Below, in pieces: positions 43,836 through 51,633 of a DNA stretch of 64,000 nt. Position numbers and translations under genes: made by a program. Numbering within the stretch: the first letter of the stretch is position 1; the number at the start of each line of letters is the position of its first letter. Source of the DNA: an uncultured Eubacteriales bacterium (lineage in GTDB: Bacteria; Bacillota; Clostridia; Christensenellales; Aristaeellaceae). Under the pieces are notes generated by a model. The model saw only the letters and a program-made list of their open reading frames with translations. It had not been told where the DNA came from and did no database searches. The stretch spans positions 90,429 to 154,428 of the forward strand of contig CACXBB010000010.1 of assembly GCA_902765735.1 (NCBI GenBank). Reading direction: 5' to 3'.

Positions 43836-44075
43836 TTACATCCTGCCCGCGATGTAATTGACGATGTCGCCCACGGTCTTGATGGTGCCCAGGGCCTCGT
43901 CCTCCACCTGAGTGTCGAACTCGGTTTCCAGGTCCATGATGAGCATCATCAGGTTGGCGCTGTCGGCGCCCAGGTCCTCGACCATGCGGGCGTCCTCGGT
44001 GATCTTGCCCTCGTCCACGGGCAGCTGCATCAGCAGGTATTCCTTAACCTTGGCAAAGATGGTGTTGCGATCCAT
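43836..44075 (-). CDS. acpP: Acyl carrier protein
   Basis: A 79-residue acidic carrier of fatty-acid synthesis. The 4'-phosphopantetheine Ser lies in GADSANLMM. Most ACPs have DSL at this place, here it is DSA. The flanking sequence (VEDLGADS, DLETEFDTQVEDE, TVGDIVNYI) is standard. It is located 18 bases after plsX, so it is the second gene of the operon. Confidence 0.93.
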   Translation of the reverse strand: MDRNTIFAKVKEYLLMQLPVDEGKITEDARMVEDLGADSANLMMLIMDLETEFDTQVEDEALGTIKTVGDIVNYIAGRM

Positions 44076-44093
44076 GTTGTATTCTTCCTTTCG

Positions 44094-45119
44094 TCATTGA
44101 TTATTGCTATCCTCGACCAGGCCGGACAGTCCCTCGGAGATCTTGCCCACGACGTCGCCCTCGAGCATCTCCCGGGCCTGGCGAATGGCGTTCATGATGG
44201 CCACGTCGCCGGAGCTGCCGTGGGCCTTGACCACCGCGCCCTGCACGCCCAGCATCGGCGCGCCGCCCACGGCGTTGTAGTCCATGTCCTTCTTGAAGGC
44301 GCTGAAGGCCGGCTTGGCCAGCAGGGCGCCCAGCTTGCAGCGCGGGCTGGACATCAGGTGGTTCTTGAGCATGCCCATCACGGTGCCCACGATGCCCTCG
44401 GTGTACTTGAGTATCACGTTGCCCGCGAAGCCGTCGGTGACCACCACGTCGAAGTCGCCGGAGGGCACCTCCCGCGCCTCGCAGTTGCCGGCGAAGCGGT
44501 AGCTGGTCTGGCGCTTCATGAGCTGGTAGGTCTCCTTGGTGAGCTTGTTGCCCTTTTCCTCCTCGACGCCGATGTTCACCAGGCCCACGGCGGGGTCGCT
44601 GACGCCCATCACGGACTTCATGTACACCGCGCCCATCAGCCCGAACTGCATCAGGTACTTGGGCTGGCAGTCCACGTTCGCGCCGCAGTCGATCAGCAGA
44701 AAGGACTTCTTTGCGCCGGGCAGTATCGGGGCCAGCGCGGGGCGCTCGATGCCGGGGATGCGCCCGATGCGCAGCATGCCGCCCGCCAGCACCGCGCCGG
44801 TGGAGCCCGCGGACACGATGGCCTGCGCCCGGCCCTCCCGCACCGCCAGCATCGCCTGCACCAGCGAGGAGTTCACCTTCCTGCGCACGGCCAGCATCGG
44901 CGGCTCGTCCATGGAGATGGTGTCCTCGGCGGGGAGGATCTCCACCCGGTCGCGCACGTCGTCCGCGCCGGCGAGCAGTCGGTTCAGTGTCGCCTCGGGC
45001 CCGGCCAGCAGAAGGCGGATGTCCGGGAAGGCGCGCAGCGCCATTACGCCGCCCGCCACGATGGCGTCCGGCGCGTTGTCGCCGCCCATGGCGTCCAGCG
45101 CGATGATGTGTCCCTTCAT
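44094..45119 (-). CDS. plsX: Phosphate acyltransferase PlsX
   Basis: A 341-residue enzyme making acyl-phosphate from acyl-ACP for phospholipid synthesis. The typical N terminus IIALDAMGGDNAPDAIVAG is present, as are VSAGSTGAVLAGG, LIDCGANVDCQPKYL, DVVVTDGFAGNVILK, and the end HGSSGDVAIMNAI. The start follows a GGGGGGC sequence. First gene of plsX-acpP-rnc-smc-ftsY. Confidence 0.95.
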   Translation of the reverse strand: MKGHIIALDAMGGDNAPDAIVAGGVMALRAFPDIRLLLAGPEATLNRLLAGADDVRDRVEILPAEDTISMDEPPMLAVRRKVNSSLVQAMLAVREGRAQAIVSAGSTGAVLAGGMLRIGRIPGIERPALAPILPGAKKSFLLIDCGANVDCQPKYLMQFGLMGAVYMKSVMGVSDPAVGLVNIGVEEEKGNKLTKETYQLMKRQTSYRFAGNCEAREVPSGDFDVVVTDGFAGNVILKYTEGIVGTVMGMLKNHLMSSPRCKLGALLAKPAFSAFKKDMDYNAVGGAPMLGVQGAVVKAHGSSGDVAIMNAIRQAREMLEGDVVGKISEGLSGLVEDSNNQ

Positions 45120-45150
45120 TTATAGCCCCCCATTCTGAGTATACGTTTTC

Positions 45151-45179
45151 ATTTTATCAGAACACATGTTAATTCTCAA
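45151..45179 (-). promoter_or_regulatory. Sigma-A promoter of the plsX operon
   Basis: Minus strand: -35 TTGAGA (45174-45179), 17-base spacer, -10 TAAAAT (45151-45156). No FapR-type palindrome was recognised. Confidence 0.65.
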
Positions 45180-45250
45180 GCGCATTTTGCCCCTTCGGCG
45201 CCTCTGGCGGGCGGTATATGTAATATTTTCGGGCAAACGGGGCCCGGGAC

Positions 45251-45279
45251 TTGATCTTTTGGGGGAAATGGGCTATAAT
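45251..45279 (+). promoter_or_regulatory. Promoter of the tRNA-Arg gene
   Basis: TTGATC (45251-45256), 17-base spacer, TATAAT (45274-45279), 13 bases before the mature tRNA 5' end. Confidence 0.8.
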
Positions 45280-45292
45280 GACAATGTTGCGT

Positions 45293-45369
45293 GTGCCCGT
45301 AGCGAAGCTGGATATCGCGTCAGACTCCGACTCTGAAGACCGTGGGTTCGAATCCCGCCGGGCACGCCA
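45293..45369 (+). tRNA. tRNA-Arg (anticodon CCG)
   Basis: A 77-base cloverleaf. Acceptor GTGCCCG/CGGGCAC, D-stem GCGA/TCGC, anticodon stem TCAGA/TCTGA with loop CTCCGAC (anticodon CCG, reading CGG), variable loop AGACC, T-stem GTGGG/CCCGC with TTCGAAT, discriminator G and an encoded CCA (45367-45369). It lies 135 bases before the large plus-strand accessory operon. Confidence 0.95.
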
Positions 45370-45374
45370 CGCCC

Positions 45375-45414
45375 AACGCCGGTTTTGTCATGAAACCGGC
45401 GTTCCTGCTTTTTT
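45375..45414 (+). terminator. Intrinsic terminator of the tRNA-Arg gene
   Basis: AACGCCGGTTT pairs with AAACCGGCGTT around a 6-base loop (45375-45402), and CCTGCTTTTTT follows. Confidence 0.88.
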
Positions 45415-45447
45415 GGAATATGTCGGGGTGTGGCGCAAATCTTTATA

Positions 45448-45476
45448 TTTACAGTATACACATTTTATGATAAAAT
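45448..45476 (+). promoter_or_regulatory. Putative promoter of the HD-RyR/TIR/kinase operon
   Basis: TTTACA (45448-45453), 17-base spacer, TAAAAT (45471-45476), in a short AT-rich stretch 29 bases before the first start codon. It is the only promoter-like site found for the eight genes that follow. Confidence 0.65.
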
Positions 45477-45504
45477 AAAATCAACAATCGAAAGGATGAG
45501 GATC

Positions 45505-47547
45505 ATGGCATATACAGCGTTTGAGACCATGCGGAAGCGTACCAAGGATCGATTTGGGAAGGACCTCGGGCCGATGCAGCCGCCGGTCAACGAGGGCGAA
45601 AAGAGCAGCGACCTGAAGTCGTCGGCCCTGCATTTCCTGCGCGACAGGTGCGAGGGCCTGAGGCATGACGGCGCGATCGAACGGCGCGAAGCGCAGACGG
45701 GCGTCTTTGAGGGGGTCAGTCTTTCGGAACACCAGATCCCCTACAACATGCAGATGGACATCGACCGGCTGTGCCTGGAAAAGACGCTGGGGGATTTCAT
45801 CGACTCCGGCACCGCCGAGGACGCCTATCCGGTGTACTACTGCTACATCAACATGTTCCTCGGGCGCTACGGGCGCTCCAAGAAGATGGTGGAGCTGCTC
45901 TCGGAGTATGAATCCAACGCCAGCTCGCTGCTGATGAAGCACAGGGATCACTACTCCCACTCGGTGTATGTGTTCGCGCTGGGCCTGGCGATCTACGATT
46001 CCAACCAGGCATACAGGAGCGCCTTTGAGAAGTACTACGGCTTCGCTGAGGGCGGCGCCGGCGCGGCCAACATGTTCCTGGAGTTCTGGGGACTGACGTC
46101 GCTGTTTCACGACATCGGCTATCCCTTCGAGCTGCCCTTCGAGCAGGTGCTGTCCTATTTTGAGGTCAACAACCAGAGCCGGGGAAAGGACAGCCTGTTC
46201 TTGGCGTACCGCAATGTGGATTCGCTGACCGCCCTGAGCGACGCGGCGATCGACCGCTTTGAAGCGCTGTACGGCCGGCGCTTTGATACCGTCGTCGCGC
46301 TGCTCGCCTGGGACATCTGGCGCAAGCTGGGGGAGGCCTACGGTTTTACGGAGGCGTACATGCGCGAGGTGATCGACGCAAAGCCCGTGGCGCCCGAGCG
46401 CTTCGGCTGCTTCATGGACCACGCTTTCTTCAGCGCCGCGCGCCTGTATCGCGAGCTGGCGGACTCCTGCGGGCCGGAGGCGCTCACGCCCATGCACGTG
46501 GACGCCCTCTCGGCGATACTGCTGCACAACAGCCTGTTCAAGTTCGCCATTTCCTTCTACAAGGACAGGGAGAAGGCCAAGCCGCCGCTGCGCATGGGCG
46601 ACCATCCGCTGGCCTGGCTTTTGATGATCTGCGACGAGTTGCAGTGCTGGGACCGCACCGCTTACGGGCGCAACTCCAGAACCGAGATGCATCCCCTGGC
46701 CGCGAAGTTCGACTTCGCCGGCGGCGCCATCCACGCGGATTACTACTACGACCGGGCGGAGCGGGAGAAGATCGACGCCTACCGCGCGGCCTACGCGGCC
46801 TGGGAGGCGGGCGGCAGGGACGGCAAGCCCCCGCGGCTGAAGGCTTACAGCGACATGGCGGAGAAGGAGCAGCGCTTCCGCACCGACATCGAGAAGATCG
46901 TGGACACCGCTGAGATCCCGCTGACCGTGAAGGCGCGCACCGGCAGGGCGGACCGCAGCGCCAAGCACACCTACCTGTCCAGCAGCAACTTCCTGCACTT
47001 CTATGATTTCGCCGTCGCCATCCACGGGCGCAGCCTGCCGTCGGACGCCACGGTGGAGCAGATGGAGCGCAAGTTTGAATCCCACTCCCTCGAATACCAG
47101 CTCTCGACGCTCAACCGGGCCAGGCACTTTGCCCGCTATCTGGACGCGATACGATGCTTCTACACCGACAAGCCGGTGGACTACGAGATGGTCACCCGCT
47201 TCACGCCGAACCAGGCGGCCATATTCGCGCCGATGGAGCACGGGCGCTGGGTGCGCGAACACATCGCCATGGGCTGGCGCTGCGGCGACGAGTACGAGAC
47301 CCTGCCGCTGGACGTCCCCGAAGCGGAGGAGAAGCGGGCGCGGGCCGCGCTGCGCGAGCAGCTGCGCAGGCACAAGCTGGTGATGGACGGCAATCCGACC
47401 TCCAGCGAGATCTATGAGCATTACGAGAACCTCTCGGAGGACGATCAGGGCAAGGACTGGAAGCCCTTCAACAGGATGCTGACGCTGCTCAAGAAGTACG
47501 ACGGGACGCGCATTTACCGACTGGAGCGCAAGAGGAAACCGCGATGA
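45505..47547 (+). CDS. HD-domain phosphohydrolase-like protein with C-terminal RyR-like domain
   Basis: A 680-residue soluble protein, first gene of the operon. The middle part (about 160-410) has the pattern of an HD metal-dependent phosphohydrolase: His in DHYSHSVYV, the His-Asp pair in SLFHDIGYPFE, His in ILLHNSLFKF and the last Asp in LLMICDELQ. The C-terminal 110 residues match the bacterial RyR module (APMEHGRWVREHIAMGWRCG, later RRHKLVMDGN and EDDQGKDWKPFNRM). HD enzymes often cleave nucleotides; a sensor-enzyme pairing is inferred. The start at 45505 is supported by AAAGGATGAGG. An ATG three codons earlier is possible. It overlaps the next gene by four bases (ATGA). Confidence 0.8.
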   Translation: MAYTAFETMRKRTKDRFGKDLGPMQPPVNEGEKSSDLKSSALHFLRDRCEGLRHDGAIERREAQTGVFEGVSLSEHQIPYNMQMDIDRLCLEKTLGDFIDSGTAEDAYPVYYCYINMFLGRYGRSKKMVELLSEYESNASSLLMKHRDHYSHSVYVFALGLAIYDSNQAYRSAFEKYYGFAEGGAGAANMFLEFWGLTSLFHDIGYPFELPFEQVLSYFEVNNQSRGKDSLFLAYRNVDSLTALSDAAIDRFEALYGRRFDTVVALLAWDIWRKLGEAYGFTEAYMREVIDAKPVAPERFGCFMDHAFFSAARLYRELADSCGPEALTPMHVDALSAILLHNSLFKFAISFYKDREKAKPPLRMGDHPLAWLLMICDELQCWDRTAYGRNSRTEMHPLAAKFDFAGGAIHADYYYDRAEREKIDAYRAAYAAWEAGGRDGKPPRLKAYSDMAEKEQRFRTDIEKIVDTAEIPLTVKARTGRADRSAKHTYLSSSNFLHFYDFAVAIHGRSLPSDATVEQMERKFESHSLEYQLSTLNRARHFARYLDAIRCFYTDKPVDYEMVTRFTPNQAAIFAPMEHGRWVREHIAMGWRCGDEYETLPLDVPEAEEKRARAALREQLRRHKLVMDGNPTSSEIYEHYENLSEDDQGKDWKPFNRMLTLLKKYDGTRIYRLERKRKPR

Positions 47548-49766
47548 AGCCGATTGTCGATACCCGGGGTCAGAGCGACGCGAGGGGCAAGCCCCGCGTC
47601 TGGCTGACCTGTCATCCGGAGGATGTGGAAACGGCGCTGCCGAAGGTCCGCGAGGACCTGCTGCGCCACGCGAACTGCGCCGTATGGCATGACGCGGAGA
47701 TGACCGCGCCCTACGATCCCCGGGAGCTTGAGGCCTGCCTGGATGAGATGCAGCTCGTGGTGCTGGCCGTGACCTCCCGATTCCTGTATACCGAACACCG
47801 CGCCAAGGACGTGGAGCTGAAATATGCCCTGAGGCAGCACATTCCCGTGCTGCCGATTTTGCTTGAAAGCGGGCTGTCAAGGGAGTTCAACCGCGTGACC
47901 GACACCAAGCTCCAGGTGGTCAACCGCAACGTCAGCGACCCTACGGCGACCCCCTACGACGACATGCTGGACACCTACCTGAAATCGGTGCTGGTGGGGG
48001 ATGAGCTGGCCAGGCAGGTGCGCGACGCCTTTGACGCCTACGTCTTTTTGAGTTATCGGAAGAAGGACAGGCGGCATGCCCAGCGGCTGATGCACCTGAT
48101 CCACGAGAACCGCCAGTTCCGCGACATCGCCATCTGGTACGACGAGTTCCTGGTGCCCGGCGAGAAGTACGACGGGGCCATCAAGGCGGCGTTCGAGAAG
48201 AGCGGCCTGTTCGCGCTGGCAGTGACGCCGAACCTGCTGGAACCCAAAAACTATGTGCTGCGGGAAGAATACCCGATGGCGCGGAAACGGCGGCGGGAGA
48301 AGGGCGATCTGGAGATCGTGCCCGTGGAGCTGTACGAGGCGGAGCGCGGCGACGAGCGCACCGAGCGGTTGAAGATGGAGACCGTCTACCGCGACATCCC
48401 GCCCATACAGGACGAGCACAACCCCATCGAGATGAACGCCGCGCTGCTTGAGGCGCTGGAGCGCATCGCAAAGAAGGAGAACGACGGCTCGGCCCGGCAC
48501 CGCTTCTTCATCGGCCTGGCGTACCTGTGCGGCATCGACGTGGAGATCAACCAGGCCCGGGCGCTGGAGCTGATACGGTCCGCGGCCGAGGACCCCGAGC
48601 CCTGCTATGACGCCACCGAGAAGCTGGTTGACATGTACAAGACGGGGGACGGCGTGGCGCGGAACCCCGGCACGGCCATCGAATGGCAGCGGAAGCTGTG
48701 CGCGCAGTACCGCGCGGCCTACGAGGCCCAGCACGACCCGGACGCCCACATGGGCTACGGCACGAGGTTCTTCCGCGCCACGATCGCGCTGAGCGACATG
48801 CTCCGGGACGCCGGCGATATTGAAGGCGCGTATGCCGCGGCGAATCACGCGCTGGCGTTCGGCAAAATGCTTCAGGACGAGGTGGGCGTGCGCGAGGTGG
48901 ACCGGGACATCGCGCTGATCTGCAACCGCCTGGGCGGCCTGTGCCGGGAGCTGGGCGACATCGCCCGGGCTGATGACTACTACCGCCGGTCGATGGAGGT
49001 CTATCAGCGGCTGGCCAGGGACATGGGCACTGCGCGGGCCCGCCGCGACATGTCCGTCAGCCTGGAGCGCCTCGGGGACATCCGTCGAAAGCAGAAGAAC
49101 CGGGACGAGGCGGAGAAGCTCTACGCGCATGCCCGGGACATCCGCGCGGCGCTGGCCGAGAGCCAGGGCACCGCGAACGCCCGCCGCGACCTCTCCGCGA
49201 TACTGACCAAGCTGGGCAATATCGGCAAGGACCGGGGGGACTTCGACGGCGCGGCGAAACGTTACGCCGAGGCGCTTGAGATCGACCGGGTGCTGGCCGA
49301 GGAGCAGAAGACCCCGCAGGCCCGCGACGACTGGGCCGTGAGCCTGGTCAAGCTGGGCGACGTTCGCAGGAAGCAGATGCAGTACCGCGACGCGGTGGAG
49401 CTGCTGTCACAGGCGGTGCGCATATTCGATGAAAACGCCCGGGCTACCGGCTCCGTCCAGTACCGGAAGAACCTCGCCGCGGGGCTGGAGAAGCTGGCGA
49501 AGGCCGCCGACGCATTCAACCAGCCGGAGTGGGCCGGGCAGTGCTACGATCGCGCGCTTAAGATCCGGGAGGCGCTCGCGGAAGCCTTCCCGTCGCACAC
49601 CACCCGCCACGAGCTGGCGACGTGCTGCTTCATGTGCGCGGAATTCCATCGGGATCATGCGATGATGGCGCGGGCGCTCCGACTCTGGGAGGAGATGTGC
49701 CCGAGGCACCCGGAGTACGGCGTATACGTCAAGAACGCGCGCCGGATGCTGGACAGACTGAGGTGA
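47544..49766 (+). CDS. Tandem-TIR protein with Sel1/TPR repeats
   Basis: A 740-residue soluble protein. The first TIR-like domain (about 15-120) is divergent: PRVWLTCHPED, the LVVLAVTSRFL strand, and DVELKYAL. The second (about 165-270) is closer to standard: DAYVFLSYRKKDRRHAQ, IWYDEFLVPGEKY, FALAVTPNLL, and NYVLREEYPMA, whose Glu could be catalytic for NAD cleavage. From about residue 310 the chain is Sel1-like then TPR repeats (GDIARADDYYRRSMEVYQRLA, RDEAEKLYAHARDIR, GDFDGAAKRYAEALEID and so on), a scaffold for protein contacts. Translationally coupled to the HD-RyR gene and followed 15 bases later by a kinase. Confidence 0.82.
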   Translation: MKPIVDTRGQSDARGKPRVWLTCHPEDVETALPKVREDLLRHANCAVWHDAEMTAPYDPRELEACLDEMQLVVLAVTSRFLYTEHRAKDVELKYALRQHIPVLPILLESGLSREFNRVTDTKLQVVNRNVSDPTATPYDDMLDTYLKSVLVGDELARQVRDAFDAYVFLSYRKKDRRHAQRLMHLIHENRQFRDIAIWYDEFLVPGEKYDGAIKAAFEKSGLFALAVTPNLLEPKNYVLREEYPMARKRRREKGDLEIVPVELYEAERGDERTERLKMETVYRDIPPIQDEHNPIEMNAALLEALERIAKKENDGSARHRFFIGLAYLCGIDVEINQARALELIRSAAEDPEPCYDATEKLVDMYKTGDGVARNPGTAIEWQRKLCAQYRAAYEAQHDPDAHMGYGTRFFRATIALSDMLRDAGDIEGAYAAANHALAFGKMLQDEVGVREVDRDIALICNRLGGLCRELGDIARADDYYRRSMEVYQRLARDMGTARARRDMSVSLERLGDIRRKQKNRDEAEKLYAHARDIRAALAESQGTANARRDLSAILTKLGNIGKDRGDFDGAAKRYAEALEIDRVLAEEQKTPQARDDWAVSLVKLGDVRRKQMQYRDAVELLSQAVRIFDENARATGSVQYRKNLAAGLEKLAKAADAFNQPEWAGQCYDRALKIREALAEAFPSHTTRHELATCCFMCAEFHRDHAMMARALRLWEEMCPRHPEYGVYVKNARRMLDRLR

Positions 49767-49781
49767 CCGAGGAGGGCTTTC

Positions 49782-50834
49782 ATGGAAGACTTCAGCATGA
49801 GCAACAGCCTGTCAAAGGGCAGCGTGTACGAGAGCGAATCGTTCTTCAAGGCGTATCAGGACGACGCCGCCAGCCGGATGGCCGGGGACAAGGGCCCCAT
49901 CGCCATCTCCAACGAGCAGATCCGGCAGGGCGACGTCATCCTCGAAACCTACCGCGTCGAGGGCGACGCCATCCACGGCGGCATGGGCAGCGTGTGGCGG
50001 GTCCATCACCAGAGCTGGAACGCCGGGCTGGCCATGAAGCGCCCGCAGCCGCGGTTCTTCGCCGAGGCGGGCGAGCAGCGCAAGGCGGACTTCATCGCCG
50101 AGTGCGAGCACTGGATCAACCTGGGGCTTCACCCGAACATCGTGTCCTGCTACTACGTGCGCGAGATCGGCGGGGTGCCCACAATCTTCTCCGAATGGAT
50201 GGACGGCGGCAGCCTGAAGGACGCCATACAGTCCGGCAGGCTTTACGGGGGCACGGACGATGAGGTGCAGGCCCGCATACTGGACGTCGCCATACAGGCC
50301 GCGCGGGGGCTGCGGTATTCGCATGAAAACGGCCTCATCCACCAGGACGTCAAGCCCGGCAACATACTGCTGACCGGGGACTGGCAGGCCAAGGCGGCGG
50401 ACTTCGGGCTGGCCAAGGCGCAATCCCGGCTTTCCGACGGCGAAAGGCCCCTCTCCACCGGCTACACCCTCGCCTACTGCCCAAAAGAGCAGGCCGGGGG
50501 CGCGGCGGCGGAAGAGTGGATGGACGTGTACGCCTGGGCGCTGACGGTGATCGAGATGTACGCGGGCAAGCGGCTGTGGGACACCGGCGCGGAGGCTTCG
50601 GCGCGCCTGGAGGACGTTCGCGCCGCCGCCCGCGTCGCGCCCCCGGAGGATGTGTGGGCGCTGCTCGCGCGATGCCTGGAGGACCGGTCCGTCGGCTTCG
50701 GCGACGCGGAGACCGTGCTGAAGGATGCCTGCCGCGCACCATGGACATCGCGCTGCAGAGCGCCCGCGCCCTGCAGCACATCCACGAACAGGGCGTCGTT
50801 CACGGCGATGTCAAGCCCGCCAACATCATGCTGA
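49782..50834 (+). CDS. Serine/threonine protein kinase, frame broken near residue 320
   Basis: The first 310 residues form a complete Hanks-type kinase domain: Gly loop GGMGSVWRVHH, ATP Lys in LAMKRPQPRFF, catalytic loop HQDVKPGNILL, DFGLAKA, and the activation segment YTLAYCPKEQ. Before it comes the short motif SMSNSLSKGSVYESES, shared with the later kinases. At about 50735 the sequence jumps: the frame runs out of kinase-like sequence and stops at 50834, while the C-lobe of a second kinase continues in another frame (50741-51601). The intact domain could still phosphorylate. GAGGAGGGC precedes the ATG. High DNA similarity to the kinase at 53254 makes recombination or mis-assembly possible. 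Confidence 0.8.
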   Translation: MEDFSMSNSLSKGSVYESESFFKAYQDDAASRMAGDKGPIAISNEQIRQGDVILETYRVEGDAIHGGMGSVWRVHHQSWNAGLAMKRPQPRFFAEAGEQRKADFIAECEHWINLGLHPNIVSCYYVREIGGVPTIFSEWMDGGSLKDAIQSGRLYGGTDDEVQARILDVAIQAARGLRYSHENGLIHQDVKPGNILLTGDWQAKAADFGLAKAQSRLSDGERPLSTGYTLAYCPKEQAGGAAAEEWMDVYAWALTVIEMYAGKRLWDTGAEASARLEDVRAAARVAPPEDVWALLARCLEDRSVGFGDAETVLKDACRAPWTSRCRAPAPCSTSTNRASFTAMSSPPTSC

Positions 50835-51601
50835 CCGCCGGGGGAGAGGTCAGGATCGCGGATTTCGGCCTTTCGGGGCGCATCGGCGGCAAGAGCGTCG
50901 GATTCACCCGGGCGTATTGTCCGGCCGAGCAGGCAGAAGGCGCGCCGCTAAAGCCGTGGATGGATGTCTACGCCTGGGGGCTGACGCTATTGGAGATGCT
51001 GCTGGGGAAGAGGCCCTGGACGACCGGCGACGAGGCTGCGCGGCGGTTTGAGGAATTTGTCGAAGATGCAAAGCTGCCCGAGGGCATGCGGACGATCCCC
51101 CGGCGCTGCATCGTGGAGCGGGTCAATGGTTTTTACGACGTGATGCCCCTGCTGAGCACGCTGTCGGCGCTGTCGAAGCTGGCCGCGCAGACGCCGAAGA
51201 GGCCGCCCAAGGCGCCGCCGAAGAAGCCGCAGAGCGACGTCAGCGCGGCGGACCGGCAGGCGCTGGAGCGTCTGAAGGCGGAATGGGACGAGGCGAACGC
51301 GCAAAGCGATGTGTGCTGCGAGGCATTCAGCCGCGAGGAGGCGCGCTGGAACAGCCGGGAGCGCGCGCAGCTCGACGCCGACATCGAGAGGAAGCAAAGC
51401 GCGCTCAACCACCTGGGACTGTTCGGTTTCACCAAAAAGAAGCGGCTCACGGCCGAGCTCGACGCCCTGGAGAAAAGGCGCGCGGAGTGGTTCGCGGCGC
51501 ACCGGGAGGCCAGGGAGCGCTGGGACGACGCGGTGAAGCGCACGACCGCCGCGCAGACGGCGTATGAGGCGCTGAAAAAGCGCGTATCCGGAAAGAAGTA
51601 G
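50741..51601 (+). pseudogene. C-lobe of a second kinase domain with coiled-coil tail, N-lobe deleted
   Basis: In the frame shifted relative to the preceding kinase, residues from 50741 start at the alpha-E helix (MDIALQSARALQHIHEQG), continue with HGDVKPANIML and DFGLSGRIG, and end with an alpha-helical, charged, coiled-coil tail (about 51240-51590). The ATP-binding N-lobe is absent, so it cannot be a kinase alone. The sequence resembles the third kinase of the 2111-residue protein (HCDVKPAKLLI, DFGLSARI). Probably the remnant of a two-kinase gene that lost an internal piece and its frame. The ATG at 50741 has only a weak ribosome site. Confidence 0.7.
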
Positions 51602-51633
51602 CGATTTGTATACGGGGGGAGGCGGGTCCATCG

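Noticed and set aside
45293..45369. tRNA-Arg as integration site of a mobile island carrying the TIR/kinase operon
   Set aside because: No direct repeat of the tRNA 3' end and no integrase were found in the window. The right border lies outside, so it cannot be claimed.
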